The notes: generated from the sequence alone by a model not told the origin. A DNA stretch of 64,000 nt from an uncultured Bacilli bacterium (GCA_910580185.1 CAJTWC010000004.1:84717-148716); one strand, 5' to 3'. Positions 52,876-61,479 are shown, numbered from the stretch's first letter. Numbers and translations are program-made.

Positions 52876-52896
52876 ACAGGTATTTTATGTTATTAT
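52868..52896 (+). promoter_or_regulatory. Promoter of the predicted antisense RNA at 52.9 kb
   Basis: -35 TTGATT (52868-52873), 17-base spacer, -10 TATTAT (52891-52896). It overlaps the 3' end of the DUF3781 gene and points at the bidirectional terminator 80 bases further on. Confidence 0.65.
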
Positions 52897-52902
52897 GAAT
52901 AC

Positions 52903-53008
52903 TGATGAGGGAATCTCATAAAATAAAAGAGGAACACTTAATATTGTCGTGTTGAGTGTTGCCATAAAAATGGTGTCACCTAACTACGTGTTAGGTGATT
53001 TTTCTTTT
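52903..53008 (+). ncRNA. Predicted antisense RNA, convergent with the 27-residue peptide gene
   Basis: About 105 bases between a good promoter and a perfect terminator, with no coding frame. It can fold into three hairpins: ATGAG/CTCAT near 52910, AACACT/AGTGTT around 52934-52960, and the terminator with arms TCACCTAAC and GTTAGGTGA. The terminator 5' arm and loop repeat TCACCTAACTA (52976-52986), matched by TCACCCAACTA at 53125-53135 in the region encoding the leader of the opposite-strand toxin message, so the two RNAs can pair there. This is the arrangement of Fst/par RNA II. Confidence 0.6.
52976..53003. terminator. Shared terminator of the second small-peptide locus
   Basis: 9-bp perfect arms at 52976-52984 and 52990-52998 with a 5-base loop. 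On the plus strand T5 follows; on the minus strand a short T-run follows a few bases later, so termination should be stronger on the plus strand. Confidence 0.85.
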
Positions 53009-53091
53009 TATATTAAAACTACAAATAGCAATAATATAAGCAGTAAGATAATAATTATCAAAGCAAAGATTAACAAATCTTTCTTTTTCAT
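53008..53091 (-). CDS. 27-residue hydrophobic peptide, probable type I toxin
   Basis: MKKKDLLIFALI then a run of Ile, Leu, Val and Phe to the end: three Lys, one Asp and a single membrane segment. AAGGAGG (53099-53105) stands at ideal distance before the ATG, but it lies in a hairpin with 5-bp arms TCCTT/AAGGA (53101-53114) that would hide it. The stop is 10 bases from the shared terminator. Own promoter upstream, convergent RNA on the other strand. By architecture it is a type I membrane toxin of the Fst kind; the peptide sequence is too short for family assignment. Confidence 0.7.
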   Translation of the reverse strand: MKKKDLLIFALIIIILLLILLLFVVLI

Positions 53092-53152
53092 ATTATCGCC
53101 TCCTTCCGTAAGGAATTTGGCAAATCACCCAACTATTAAATGTTCCAAACGC

Positions 53153-53181
53153 ATAATAACACATGTAAAATATTAATGCAA
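53153..53181 (-). promoter_or_regulatory. Promoter of the 27-residue peptide gene
   Basis: On the minus strand -35 TTGCAT (53176-53181), 17-base spacer, -10 TATTAT (53153-53158). The predicted leader is about 55 bases and contains the pairing site (53125-53135) and the ribosome-site hairpin. Confidence 0.65.
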
Positions 53182-53312
53182 ATGGCATTAAATAACGTTT
53201 TTGAATAAGTTTTATGACAGAAAATATTTTTTTGCATAGACCAATTCTATATTATTGTAATTATTAATTAATCAAAAAAATAATTTTAATTAATTAAAAA
53301 AATTAAATTTTT

Positions 53313-53328
53313 CTTACAATAGTGTAAG
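53313..53328. promoter_or_regulatory. BceR-type operator 1
   Basis: CTTACA-ATAG-TGTAAG, a palindrome with 6-bp arms and 4-base spacer, upstream of the regulator gene. It matches the known BceR-like consensus TNACA-N4-TGTAA. A TATAAT (about 53352) lies downstream. Confidence 0.75.
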
Positions 53329-53374
53329 GTTATAAAGAAATAACCATGTGCTATAATATAATTAGGTGACGCTG

Positions 53375-54037
53375 ATGAAAAAGATACTAATCGTAGAAGA
53401 TGATGAAAAATTAAGAAAAAATTTAAAAGAATTATTAGATGCCTCAGGTTATGAAGCACTTGTTTTAGAAAACTTTAAAGACTCATTAAAAAGCATTTTA
53501 GAAAGTAATGCTAACTTAATCTTACTTGATATAAATATTCCATATATAAACGGAGAAGTACTAATAAGAGAAATCAGAAAAGAATCAAACGTTCCAATAA
53601 TAATGGTAACAAGTAGGGATTCTGAAACGGATGAGGCCTTATCAATTTCATTTGGAGCGGATGATTATATAACAAAACCATATAATCCAAATATCTTGCT
53701 TCTTAGAATAGGAGCGGTTTTAAAACGAAGTGAAACTACTCCTATGATAGTAACTTATAAAGACTTAAAAATAAACATGCAAAAAGGTACCATAACAAAA
53801 GGTGATATAGAACTTATCTTAACTAAAAACGAGATGATTATTTTTAACTATCTTTTAAACCATCAAAACAAAATAGTTACAAGAGATGAATTGATGACTG
53901 ATTTATGGAGCAACAACGAATACATAAACGATAATGCGCTAACCGTTAACGTAAGTAGACTAAGAAGCAAGCTAAAAGAAGTGGGATACGAAAACATAAT
54001 TGAAACAAGAAAAAAAGTAGGGTACATTCTATCATGA
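53375..54037 (+). CDS. bceR: BceR-like response regulator
   Basis: 220 residues from ATG 53375 (AGGTGAC upstream; GTG 53366 is possible but poorly spaced). OmpR family: receiver with EDDEK acidic pocket and Asp in ILLDINIPYINGE, Lys in YITKPYNPNILL, then a winged-helix DNA-binding domain (about 125-220, TKNEMIIFNYLL and DNALTVNVSRLRSKL). It is encoded with a short two-segment kinase and an ABC exporter, the layout of Bce peptide-antibiotic resistance modules. It probably binds the two CTTACA-N4-TGTAAG sites at 53313 and 55055. Stop overlaps the kinase start (ATGA). Confidence 0.92.
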   Translation: MKKILIVEDDEKLRKNLKELLDASGYEALVLENFKDSLKSILESNANLILLDINIPYINGEVLIREIRKESNVPIIMVTSRDSETDEALSISFGADDYITKPYNPNILLLRIGAVLKRSETTPMIVTYKDLKINMQKGTITKGDIELILTKNEMIIFNYLLNHQNKIVTRDELMTDLWSNNEYINDNALTVNVSRLRSKLKEVGYENIIETRKKVGYILS

Positions 54038-55053
54038 AGTTTATAAACTATGTAAAAGATAAGATTTGGTACGTAATATTATTCATTGTTTCATTAGCCT
54101 TTATCTTACTTATGCTCGCCGCTTTTAAAACCAAGATAGAACTTACTATCGCCATATTATTAGTAATTACCATCTTTTTTATAACAAGCATTTTAATAGA
54201 TTTTTTTAAGAAAAAAGATTTTTATAATAATTTGTTATCTAGCATTAGAAACCTAGATAAAGCTTATCTTGTTTTAGAAACCCTTGATAAGCCTAACTTT
54301 TATGAGGGAAAAATACTTTACCAAGCACTATACGAAATAAACAAGTCGATGAATGAAAACGTTAAGAACCTAAAACTTCAAGTAGATGATTTTAAAGAGT
54401 ACGTGGAAATGTGGATTCACGAGGTTAAAATTCCAATATCATCACTCGTTTTAATGCAACATAACCATAAAGATAAATTTAGTAAAGACCAAATAAGACA
54501 AATAAAAAGAATTGAAAACTACGTAGAACAAATACTTTACTACGTAAGACAGGAAACCGCAGAAAAAGATTATTTAATAACTGATGTTTCATTAAATAAG
54601 AGAGTAAACAAAGTATTATTAAAAAACAAAGATGATATACTAGAAAACAAAATAAATTTAATAGTAGATACATTATCTTACGATGTATCTACTGATTCTA
54701 AGTGGTTAGAATTCATCATAAACCAAATCATTAACAACAGTATTAAATATAAAAGAAACGTAAAAAATTCCTTTATTAAGATTTATGTTATAGAAAATAA
54801 CGATAAACTAGATTTAATAATCGAAGATAATGGTATCGGAATAAAAGAATCAGATTTACCGATGGTTTTTAAAAAGTCTTTTACTGGTCATAACGGAAGA
54901 ATAAAATCAAAGTCAACTGGAATGGGACTTTTCATTGTAAAAAGTTTATGTGATAAACTAGGTCATAAAATAAACGTAGAGTCAAAAGAAAAAGAGTACA
55001 CCAAGGTAATAATTACATTTTCTAAAAACCATTATTACGACGTGGTTAAATAA
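54034..55053 (+). CDS. bceS: BceS-like intramembrane-sensing histidine kinase
   Basis: 339 residues. Two closely spaced N-terminal membrane segments (about 11-30 and 35-57) with almost no extracellular loop, as in the intramembrane-sensing kinases of Bce systems. The phospho-acceptor His is in EMWIHEVKIPISSLVLM, followed by NQIINNSIKYK (N-box), EDNGIGIKESDLP (G1) and STGMGLFIVKSLCDKLG (G2), all intact. These kinases do not sense the peptide directly but respond to the state of the BceAB exporter. Encoded between the regulator and the exporter genes. Confidence 0.93.
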   Translation: MKFINYVKDKIWYVILFIVSLAFILLMLAAFKTKIELTIAILLVITIFFITSILIDFFKKKDFYNNLLSSIRNLDKAYLVLETLDKPNFYEGKILYQALYEINKSMNENVKNLKLQVDDFKEYVEMWIHEVKIPISSLVLMQHNHKDKFSKDQIRQIKRIENYVEQILYYVRQETAEKDYLITDVSLNKRVNKVLLKNKDDILENKINLIVDTLSYDVSTDSKWLEFIINQIINNSIKYKRNVKNSFIKIYVIENNDKLDLIIEDNGIGIKESDLPMVFKKSFTGHNGRIKSKSTGMGLFIVKSLCDKLGHKINVESKEKEYTKVIITFSKNHYYDVVK

Positions 55054-55054
55054 C

Positions 55055-55070
55055 CTTACAAATTTGTAAG
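55055..55070. promoter_or_regulatory. BceR-type operator 2
   Basis: CTTACA-AATT-TGTAAG, perfect 6-4-6 palindrome with the same arms as the site at 53313, about 85 bases before bceA. The -10 region (CATAAT about 55105) lacks a good -35, typical of an activated promoter. Confidence 0.8.
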
Positions 55071-55141
55071 CTAAAGTAACATTAGGAAAACGACAAAGGT
55101 ATGCTTCATAATTTAAAATGAGTTATGAAAGGAGAAATATT

Positions 55142-55909
55142 ATGGAAAATATTTTAAAAATTGATAAAATTGAAAAGTACTATGGTAATAAAGGTTCACT
55201 TACCAAAGCAGTTGATAACATATCATTTGATGTTAATACGGGTGAATTTGTTGCGATAATGGGAGCTTCCGGTTCTGGTAAGACAACGCTTTTAAACCTT
55301 ATATCAACGATTGATAAGGTAACTTCTGGACATATCTATGTAGCAGACAGCGACATTACCAAACTAAAAGGAAATGATTTAAATAAATTTAGAAGGGAAG
55401 AGTTAGGCTTCATATTTCAAGACTTTAACTTACTTGATACCTTAACCGCTTATGAAAACATAGCACTTGCTTTGTCTATTCAAAACGTATCTGCAAGCCA
55501 GATAGATAAAAGAATAAAAAAAGTAGCAGGTGACCTTGGAATAACTAGTGTTCTTAAAAAGTATCCATACCAAATGAGTGGTGGTCAAAAGCAAAGGGTA
55601 GCATCAGCAAGAGCAATTATAACTGATCCAAAGTTAATTCTTGCGGATGAACCAACTGGTGCGTTAGATTCTAAATCATCTAAGATGTTACTTGAAAGTT
55701 TTAATTACTTAAATAGTGAAAAGAAAGCAACCATCTTAATGGTAACTCATGATGCCTTTACCGCGTCATATGCTTCGCGCGTTATCTTCATTAAAGATGG
55801 TAAAATATTTAATGAAATACATAAGGGTAAGAATACTAGAAAAGAGTTCTTTGATAAGATTATTGACGTTGTAACACTTTTAGGTGGTGATTTAAACGAT
55901 GCTCTTTAA
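55142..55909 (+). CDS. bceA: BceA-like ABC transporter ATPase
   Basis: 255 residues from ATG 55142 (AAAGGAG upstream; the 55118 start has no site). Complete motifs: GASGSGKTTLLNLISTIDKV (Walker A), FIFQDFNLLDTLTAYENIAL (Q-loop), MSGGQKQRVASARAI (signature), LILADEPTGALDSKSS (Walker B), MVTHDAF (switch His). ATP supply for the peptide-detoxifying exporter BceAB, which frees lipid II-cycle targets from antimicrobial peptides. Overlaps the permease gene by 11 bases. Confidence 0.95.
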   Translation: MENILKIDKIEKYYGNKGSLTKAVDNISFDVNTGEFVAIMGASGSGKTTLLNLISTIDKVTSGHIYVADSDITKLKGNDLNKFRREELGFIFQDFNLLDTLTAYENIALALSIQNVSASQIDKRIKKVAGDLGITSVLKKYPYQMSGGQKQRVASARAIITDPKLILADEPTGALDSKSSKMLLESFNYLNSEKKATILMVTHDAFTASYASRVIFIKDGKIFNEIHKGKNTRKEFFDKIIDVVTLLGGDLNDAL

Positions 55910-57950
55910 ACTATCACTTAAAAACATAAGAAAAAGTATTAAAGACTATGCAATATACTTTTTTACTTTAATTTTAGGCGTTGCAATATTTTACGTTTTT
56001 AACGCAATTGATAGCCAAACGGTAATGTTAAAGGCAACTAAAAACACAACCGAAATAATTAAACTTATGACTAACATGTTATCGGGTGTAAGCGTGTTTG
56101 TATCCGTTATCTTAGGTTTCTTAATTATCTACGCATCAAGGTTCTTAATTAAAAGAAGAAATAAAGAATTTGGTATTTACCTAACCTTGGGTATGAGCAA
56201 AAGAAAAATATCATTGATATTATTTTTTGAAACTCTGTTTATCGGCGCTATATCACTTGCCATTGGTCTAGGGCTAGGAGCAGTACTTTCACAAGCAATG
56301 AGTGTTTTAGTTGCTAACATGTTTGAAGCAGACATGACTAATTTTCACTTTATATTTTCAAAAGCAGCGTGCATAAAAACGCTTATTTACTTTGGTATAA
56401 TGTACTTACTGGTAATGATATTTAACACCATAATCGTAAGCAAGTGTAAATTAATAGACCTTATAAACGCTAGTCGTAAAACAGAGAAAGTAAAACTTAA
56501 AAATACCTTTGTTTGTGTACTTATATTTATATTAGCAGCAGGCACTTTAGGATATGCTTACTATTTAGTAACTGCTGGATTTGCAAAACTTGATACTGTT
56601 AATAAAATATTTATTCCAATCGTACTTGGAGGAGTATCAACGTTCTTTGTTTTTTGGTCATTATCAGGACTTCTTTTAAAAATATTTATGAGTTTTAAAA
56701 GGCTGTATTATAAAGGGTTAAATAGTTTTACCTTAAGACAAGTATCAAGCAAGATTAATACAATGGTATTTTCTATGACCATAATATGCTTAATGTTATT
56801 TGTAACTATTTGCGTTTCTTCTAGTGCTTTATCAATTAAAGAATCAATGACGAAGAACTTAAATGATTTAGCACCAGTAGACGTTCAATTAACCAAGATT
56901 ATTTTTGATAAAGAAGATGAAGTATCAAATGAACATGTTAGAAAAGATTTTGCGTTAAGCGTTGAAGAAACTATGGAAAAAAATGGCTTTAGTCTAAAAG
57001 ATAACCTAAAGGATATGGTAGCATTTAATATTTATAAAACAAAAGAGTTAACCTTAGGAAACTCTTTAAAGGATAACTTTGATGAAGTATCTGAAAAATA
57101 TAAGTATTTAAGATATGATGCTGAAGAAAAAATAATGCGTATAAGTGATTATAATAAGGTAGCTAAACTTTATGGTAATAAAACTTATACTTTAAAGGAT
57201 AATGAGTACATGGTTATCGCTGACTTTGATAGTATGATAAGAGTAAGAAATATATCCTTAAAAAGCGGTCAAACAATTACTTTGAATAATAAGAGTTATT
57301 CTCCTAAGTATGATTCTTGTCAAGATGGCTTTGTCGAAATATCATCTAACCACGTTAACGACGGAATAATATTAGTTCCTGATAACTCCATAGATGGCGT
57401 TAGGGTTTCACATAAGGTAGTAATTGGTAATTATAATGCTTCATCTAAAGAGGATAAAATAAAAATGGGCGAAAAAGTAAAAAAAATCACTAATGATATT
57501 TGGGATAACACTAGTTTGATTTCGGTAAATAATAAATCTGACATAGCTGAATCATCAATTGGTCTTGGTGCATTAGTAACCTTTATTGGTCTTTATTTAG
57601 GAATAATATTCTTAGTATCATCAGCAGCGATATTAGCTTTAAAAGAACTTTCTGAATCAACTGATAATAAAGAAAGATATAGGATGCTAAGAAAGTTAGG
57701 TGCAGATGAAAAAATGATTAATAAAGCACTATTTAGACAAATTGCGATATTCTTTATGTTTCCATTATTAGTTGCAATAATTCACTCATACTTTGGAATT
57801 AAGTTTTGTGTAAACTTCCTTGAAACGTTTGGAAAGGCAGGACTTCTTCCATCAATTATAATGACTTCTATTTTCTTGATAGTAATATATGGAGGATACT
57901 TCTTAATTACTTATTATTGTAGTAAGAACATAATAAGAGAAAAAAGATAA
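55899..57950 (+). CDS. bceB: BceB-like ABC permease
   Basis: 683 residues with ten predicted membrane segments and one large extracellular domain between segments seven and eight (about 335-550), the hallmark of BceB/VraG permeases; this domain defines which peptide is recognised. FtsX-type cytosolic loops: RRNKEFGIYLTLGMSKRKIS and RYRMLRKLGADEKMI. Together with BceA it would act as resistance pump and as sensor for the kinase. The exact peptide (bacitracin, nisin or others) cannot be told from sequence. Confidence 0.94.
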   Translation: MLFKLSLKNIRKSIKDYAIYFFTLILGVAIFYVFNAIDSQTVMLKATKNTTEIIKLMTNMLSGVSVFVSVILGFLIIYASRFLIKRRNKEFGIYLTLGMSKRKISLILFFETLFIGAISLAIGLGLGAVLSQAMSVLVANMFEADMTNFHFIFSKAACIKTLIYFGIMYLLVMIFNTIIVSKCKLIDLINASRKTEKVKLKNTFVCVLIFILAAGTLGYAYYLVTAGFAKLDTVNKIFIPIVLGGVSTFFVFWSLSGLLLKIFMSFKRLYYKGLNSFTLRQVSSKINTMVFSMTIICLMLFVTICVSSSALSIKESMTKNLNDLAPVDVQLTKIIFDKEDEVSNEHVRKDFALSVEETMEKNGFSLKDNLKDMVAFNIYKTKELTLGNSLKDNFDEVSEKYKYLRYDAEEKIMRISDYNKVAKLYGNKTYTLKDNEYMVIADFDSMIRVRNISLKSGQTITLNNKSYSPKYDSCQDGFVEISSNHVNDGIILVPDNSIDGVRVSHKVVIGNYNASSKEDKIKMGEKVKKITNDIWDNTSLISVNNKSDIAESSIGLGALVTFIGLYLGIIFLVSSAAILALKELSESTDNKERYRMLRKLGADEKMINKALFRQIAIFFMFPLLVAIIHSYFGIKFCVNFLETFGKAGLLPSIIMTSIFLIVIYGGYFLITYYCSKNIIREKR

Positions 57951-57954
57951 AAGA

Positions 57955-57996
57955 AAAAGTAAAGATAGTTATATATTAATTATTTTTACTTTTATT
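57955..57996 (+). terminator. Terminator of the Bce-like module
   Basis: AAAAGTAAA-type arm and TTTTTACTTTT arm around an AT-rich loop, followed by T-rich sequence. Less perfect than others in the window. Confidence 0.55.
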
Positions 57997-58067
57997 TTGT
58001 GGTATTAATTTAATTGATTAAATTATAATTTCATTATATAATGAAATTAGTTAACAGGAGGTTTTGT

Positions 58068-59246
58068 ATGGAAAAAGGAATTTGGAGAAAATATAAACAT
58101 AATAATAAAGTAAATGGAGATAGTATGTCTTCAGTTAAACAGTTATATAATGATACTAAAAATTGTAAAAAGAAGTGGAATTTTGTTAATAACTACGAAA
58201 AATGTTATGAAAAAATTAATGGCAATATAAATTATGGAGGTAGTGTAAGTGCTGGAGATGTATATGTTTATTACAAAGATGCAGGTAATGGTGATTTTTT
58301 GCCAGAATTTTATATAAAAGTTGAGAGATATAGTATTAATCCGAATGATGTATCTGTTGAGTTTAATGGTACATACCGTTTGGAGTATGCAAAAATTTGT
58401 GAAGAGGATTTGCCTATTTTAATTAATAAGTTAAATGAAATTGATGCTGTTAAACTTGAAAATCATATAAAAGAGATAGAAGATAGATATAAAAACTATC
58501 AAACTGTTGTAAATTTAAAAGCTAAAAAAAATTATACTGAAAGTGAATTATTGTTTTTATATGAAATGGCCTATGGTAGAAAAAATATCTCTTTAGCTAG
58601 ACAAATAGTGAAAGATAGAAATATACAACGAGATTATGATGGTCTTACAATTGATGGAAAAGTGAATTTATTTTTATCTATTAAAAATAGAGAGATTTTG
58701 AATCAATTATTTATAACAGAAAAAGAAGTTATTACAAAACTTTCTCAAAATACCGTTTTAAGTATGTTAAATAATACAACTCAAGAAATTCTTGATGATA
58801 AGGAATATATAATGAGTTTATTAGAATATTATAAACAATCAGATAAAATTTTTGATATCGTATCTGATATAAGAGATTATTTGCCAATAAAATATCAAAC
58901 TGACTTAGATGTTTTAAAATTAATTTTTTTAGAGTACCGTAATTTTGGTTTTCAAATTGAAATGTGGAAAAGAACAAATAAAGATTTAGAACAAAAATTA
59001 AACATTCCTTCTTTTGCATATCAATTAGTGGATGCTTCAGCTAGATCTTGGCTTGATAGTAATTCTTGTTATAATGATTTATATTTATTACCTTTATTAT
59101 CTAATGAAATATTAAGCAATATAGAAAATCATGTGCTAATAGGTCCGGAAATGAGTGAAGAAAAGGAAAATTTAAAGGAAGAAAGCAGAAAAGTTATAGT
59201 AAAACAAAAAGAGCATATTCTTAATGCTAGAAAAAAAAGAATTTAA
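58068..59246 (+). CDS. Unknown 392-residue protein
   Basis: Start at ATG 58068 with AGGAGG upstream; the longer frame from 58041 has no site. No signal peptide or membrane segment. Residues 1-130 are mixed alpha/beta with GDVYVYYKDAGNGDFLPEFY; 130-390 are largely helical and look like consecutive helical pairs (LFLSIKNREILNQLF, YIMSLLEYYKQSD), as in leucine-rich or DUF4116-like repeats, with a charged Lys/Glu coiled end. I do not recognise the family. It stands alone with its own terminator at the edge of the accessory region at 58-64 kb. Confidence 0.7.
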   Translation: MEKGIWRKYKHNNKVNGDSMSSVKQLYNDTKNCKKKWNFVNNYEKCYEKINGNINYGGSVSAGDVYVYYKDAGNGDFLPEFYIKVERYSINPNDVSVEFNGTYRLEYAKICEEDLPILINKLNEIDAVKLENHIKEIEDRYKNYQTVVNLKAKKNYTESELLFLYEMAYGRKNISLARQIVKDRNIQRDYDGLTIDGKVNLFLSIKNREILNQLFITEKEVITKLSQNTVLSMLNNTTQEILDDKEYIMSLLEYYKQSDKIFDIVSDIRDYLPIKYQTDLDVLKLIFLEYRNFGFQIEMWKRTNKDLEQKLNIPSFAYQLVDASARSWLDSNSCYNDLYLLPLLSNEILSNIENHVLIGPEMSEEKENLKEESRKVIVKQKEHILNARKKRI

Positions 59247-59261
59247 AATTAAGTATAAAAG

Positions 59262-59287
59262 CTGAATAATTTTTATTCAGTTTTTTT
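59262..59287 (+). terminator. Terminator of the unknown gene at 58 kb
   Basis: CTGAATAA and TTATTCAG around a short T loop, followed by T7. Confidence 0.85.
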
Positions 59288-59331
59288 ATATATTATGGAA
59301 GCTAGTTTTAATGGAAAAATAAGAAATATTA

Positions 59332-59422
59332 TTTACAAACAAATGTATGTATGATACTATAAGTTTGTAATCAATGAAAGAAATATTATTGTGGTACCAA
59401 CTATCGTAATTTAAGTTTGTAA
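59332..59422 (+). promoter_or_regulatory. dinD upstream region with three GTTTGTAA half-sites
   Basis: TTACAAAC (59333-59340) and GTTTGTAA (59363-59370) form a perfect 8-bp inverted repeat with 22 bases between, and a third GTTTGTAA stands at 59415-59422. Promoter -35 TTTACA (59332-59337), 17-base spacer, -10 TACTAT (59355-59360) sits between the arms. This could be the operator for DNA-damage control; it is not the standard GAAC-N4-GTTC LexA box of Bacilli, so the regulator is open. About 100 further bases to 59521 show no gene. Confidence 0.5.
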
Positions 59423-59521
59423 AGTGAACATTGAGATAGATATTATAATATTACTATAAAAATTATAGAAGTAAAATATAATATAAAAAAAAGAAGATTA
59501 TTAAAAATAGAAGGAGGTAGA

Positions 59522-60361
59522 ATGAATAAAATTAAAGAATATACTGAAAAAACTTTTGAAGATATTAAACATATTGATGAATATGGAAATGAATATTGGG
59601 AAGCAAGAGAATTACAATTAATACTTGGATATAAAGAATGGAGATATTTTTCAGCAGTTATAGAAAAGGCGCAAATTGCTTGTTCAAAAAGCAATAATAA
59701 TATTAATTCCCATTTTGGTGTTTACACCAAAATCGTAGTAGCGGGAGTAACATCTAAATCAATTTTAGACTATCGTTTATCTAGATATGCATGTTATTTA
59801 ATAGTTCAAAATGCTAATCCAAAATTCAAAGAGGTAGCATTAGGTCAAACATATTTTGCCGTTCAAACTAGAAAAATGGAATTAACTGAAGAAGAGTATG
59901 GAAAGTTAACAGAAGATGAAAAAAGATTATATAGACGTAAGCAAACGAAAGATGGAAATAAAATTCTTTATAAGGTTGCTAAAGAAAAAGGTGTAAAAAA
60001 CTTTGATAAGTTTACAAATGCAGGTTATAAAGGATTATATAATGGAGAAACTGCAAATGATATTGCTAAAAGAAAAGGACTAAGATATAGAGAAGATATA
60101 CTAGATAATATGGGTAGCGTTGAATTAGGTGCAAATATATTTAGAATAACACAGACTGAAGCCTTATTAGAAAAACAAACAGAACCTAGTGAACAAATCG
60201 CCACTAATACTCATTATAGAGTTGGTAAAGCTGTTAGAAATACTATAGAAAGACTTGGTGGTACTATGCCAGAAAATTTGCCAACACCAAATAAAAGTTT
60301 AAAAGAAATAGAACGAGATAAGCAAGACAATGTTATAAAAATTGGTAAAGATAATAAATAA
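59522..60361 (+). CDS. dinD: DNA damage-inducible protein D (DinD)
   Basis: 279 residues. KTFEDIKHIDEYGNEYWEAR, ELQLILGYKEWRYF, DYRLSRYACYLIVQNANPKF, LGQTYFAVQTRKMEL and the C-terminal THYRVGKAVRNTIERLGGTM followed by PENLPTPNKSL are all typical of DinD (N-terminal BRO/KilA-like DNA-binding-like domain). DinD of E. coli is induced by DNA damage and inhibits RecA filaments after assembly; in Firmicutes it is an accessory gene, often near restriction or phage genes. AAGGAGG precedes the ATG. See the half-sites upstream. Confidence 0.94.
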   Translation: MNKIKEYTEKTFEDIKHIDEYGNEYWEARELQLILGYKEWRYFSAVIEKAQIACSKSNNNINSHFGVYTKIVVAGVTSKSILDYRLSRYACYLIVQNANPKFKEVALGQTYFAVQTRKMELTEEEYGKLTEDEKRLYRRKQTKDGNKILYKVAKEKGVKNFDKFTNAGYKGLYNGETANDIAKRKGLRYREDILDNMGSVELGANIFRITQTEALLEKQTEPSEQIATNTHYRVGKAVRNTIERLGGTMPENLPTPNKSLKEIERDKQDNVIKIGKDNK

Positions 60362-60389
60362 TTATATTTGAGTAAAAAGGTCGATTATT

Positions 60390-61034
60390 ATGAAAGATAT
60401 TTTTGATAATTATAAATTAAATGTTAAAGCATTATTAGATTATGGATTTATTAAAAAAGAAAATAGTTATGTATATGAAAAGGTTTTAGATGCTGACTTA
60501 TCTGTTAAATTTACCATTAAAGATAGGTTGTTTGATGTATTAGTTTATGAAAATGATAGCATAGAAAAGTTCTTGCCATACTATATAAAACAATCTAATG
60601 GTTCTTATACTGCTAGTATAAAAGAGAAAGTGGAAGAAATTAAATTAGATATACTAGATAAATGTTTCTATAAAAATAACTTAAAAAAAGAACTTTTAGA
60701 TTATGTTAAAGAAAAATATGGTACTACTCCCGAATACCCATGGGAGAAATCTAAAGAAGATTGTACGCTTAAGACAAAAAGTAATAAATGGTATGCTTTA
60801 TTTATAAATGTTTCTAGTAATGTATTAAAACTTAAAAAAGAAGGTAATGTAGATATACTTAACATAAAAAACAAACCAGAAATTATAGAAAAATTAATTG
60901 ATAATAAGACTTATTTTCCGGCTTATCACATGAATAAGAAACATTGGATAACTATTTTATTAGATAATAATACCAACATAGAACTAATTAAAATGTTAAT
61001 TGATGATAGTTATGAATTAACTATGAAAGCATAG
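60390..61034 (+). CDS. MmcQ/YjbR-family protein
   Basis: 214 residues. The C-terminal half (about 110-214: YGTTPEYPWEKSKEDCTLKT, SNKWYALFINV, then AYHMNKKHWITILLD) is the CyaY-like MmcQ/YjbR fold, a double-wing DNA-binding-like domain. The N-terminal half (about 1-105) is the extra domain found in long YjbR proteins. Function not known; some are near tetracycline- or DNA-damage-related genes. It follows dinD by 28 bases. Confidence 0.88.
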   Translation: MKDIFDNYKLNVKALLDYGFIKKENSYVYEKVLDADLSVKFTIKDRLFDVLVYENDSIEKFLPYYIKQSNGSYTASIKEKVEEIKLDILDKCFYKNNLKKELLDYVKEKYGTTPEYPWEKSKEDCTLKTKSNKWYALFINVSSNVLKLKKEGNVDILNIKNKPEIIEKLIDNKTYFPAYHMNKKHWITILLDNNTNIELIKMLIDDSYELTMKA

Positions 61035-61068
61035 CTTTTTATGTTAAAATCAATATGAGGTAATGAAA

Positions 61069-61479
61069 ATGAAAAAAATGAATGTAATTGTTGTTTTTAA
61101 TAAAGACATGAGCAAAACTTTAATGTGTAAAAGAACAAAAGAACCGTATAAAGGTATGTATAATTTAGTTGGTGGAAAAATCGAAAAAGAAAACGGTGGA
61201 TTAAATGAAGCATATAGAGAATTAAAAGAAGAAACGAATATATGTAAAGATGATATAAACTTAGAACATTTTATGAATATGGTTTATGTCAAATGGGATA
61301 AAGAATTAGAAGTGTATTATGGGATTTTAAATAAAGATGTTAAGTTAGTAGAAGAAGTTAACAAATTAGAATGGGTTAACATAAATGACGACTTCTTTAA
61401 TATGAATAAATACGCTGGAGAAGGAAATATTGGACATATAGTTGAAGAACTTAAAATTGAATTGAACAAAAAGAATTAA
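61069..61479 (+). CDS. NUDIX hydrolase, MutT/8-oxo-dGTP type
   Basis: 136 residues. Start chosen at ATG 61069, 8 bases after GAGG; ATG 61063 is too close. The Nudix box reads GGKIEKENGGLNEAYRELKE (first part) and ETNI (end), matching Gx5Ex7REUxEExGU except for Asn-Ile in place of Gly-U at the end. Substrate probably a modified nucleotide such as 8-oxo-dGTP, inferred from the KRTKEPYKGMYNLVGGK start. Grouped with dinD and a YjbR protein, so a link with DNA damage is possible. Confidence 0.9.
   Translation: MKKMNVIVVFNKDMSKTLMCKRTKEPYKGMYNLVGGKIEKENGGLNEAYRELKEETNICKDDINLEHFMNMVYVKWDKELEVYYGILNKDVKLVEEVNKLEWVNINDDFFNMNKYAGEGNIGHIVEELKIELNKKN

Noticed and set aside
52906..52930. CTGATGAG string suggesting a hammerhead ribozyme core
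   Set aside because: The second core element GAAA and the closing stems are missing; the segment fits better as the first hairpin of the predicted antisense RNA.
52949..53176. Plus-strand frame of 75 codons across the 53.0-kb small-peptide locus
   Set aside because: It is antisense to the peptide gene, crosses the terminator hairpin and lacks a ribosome site.
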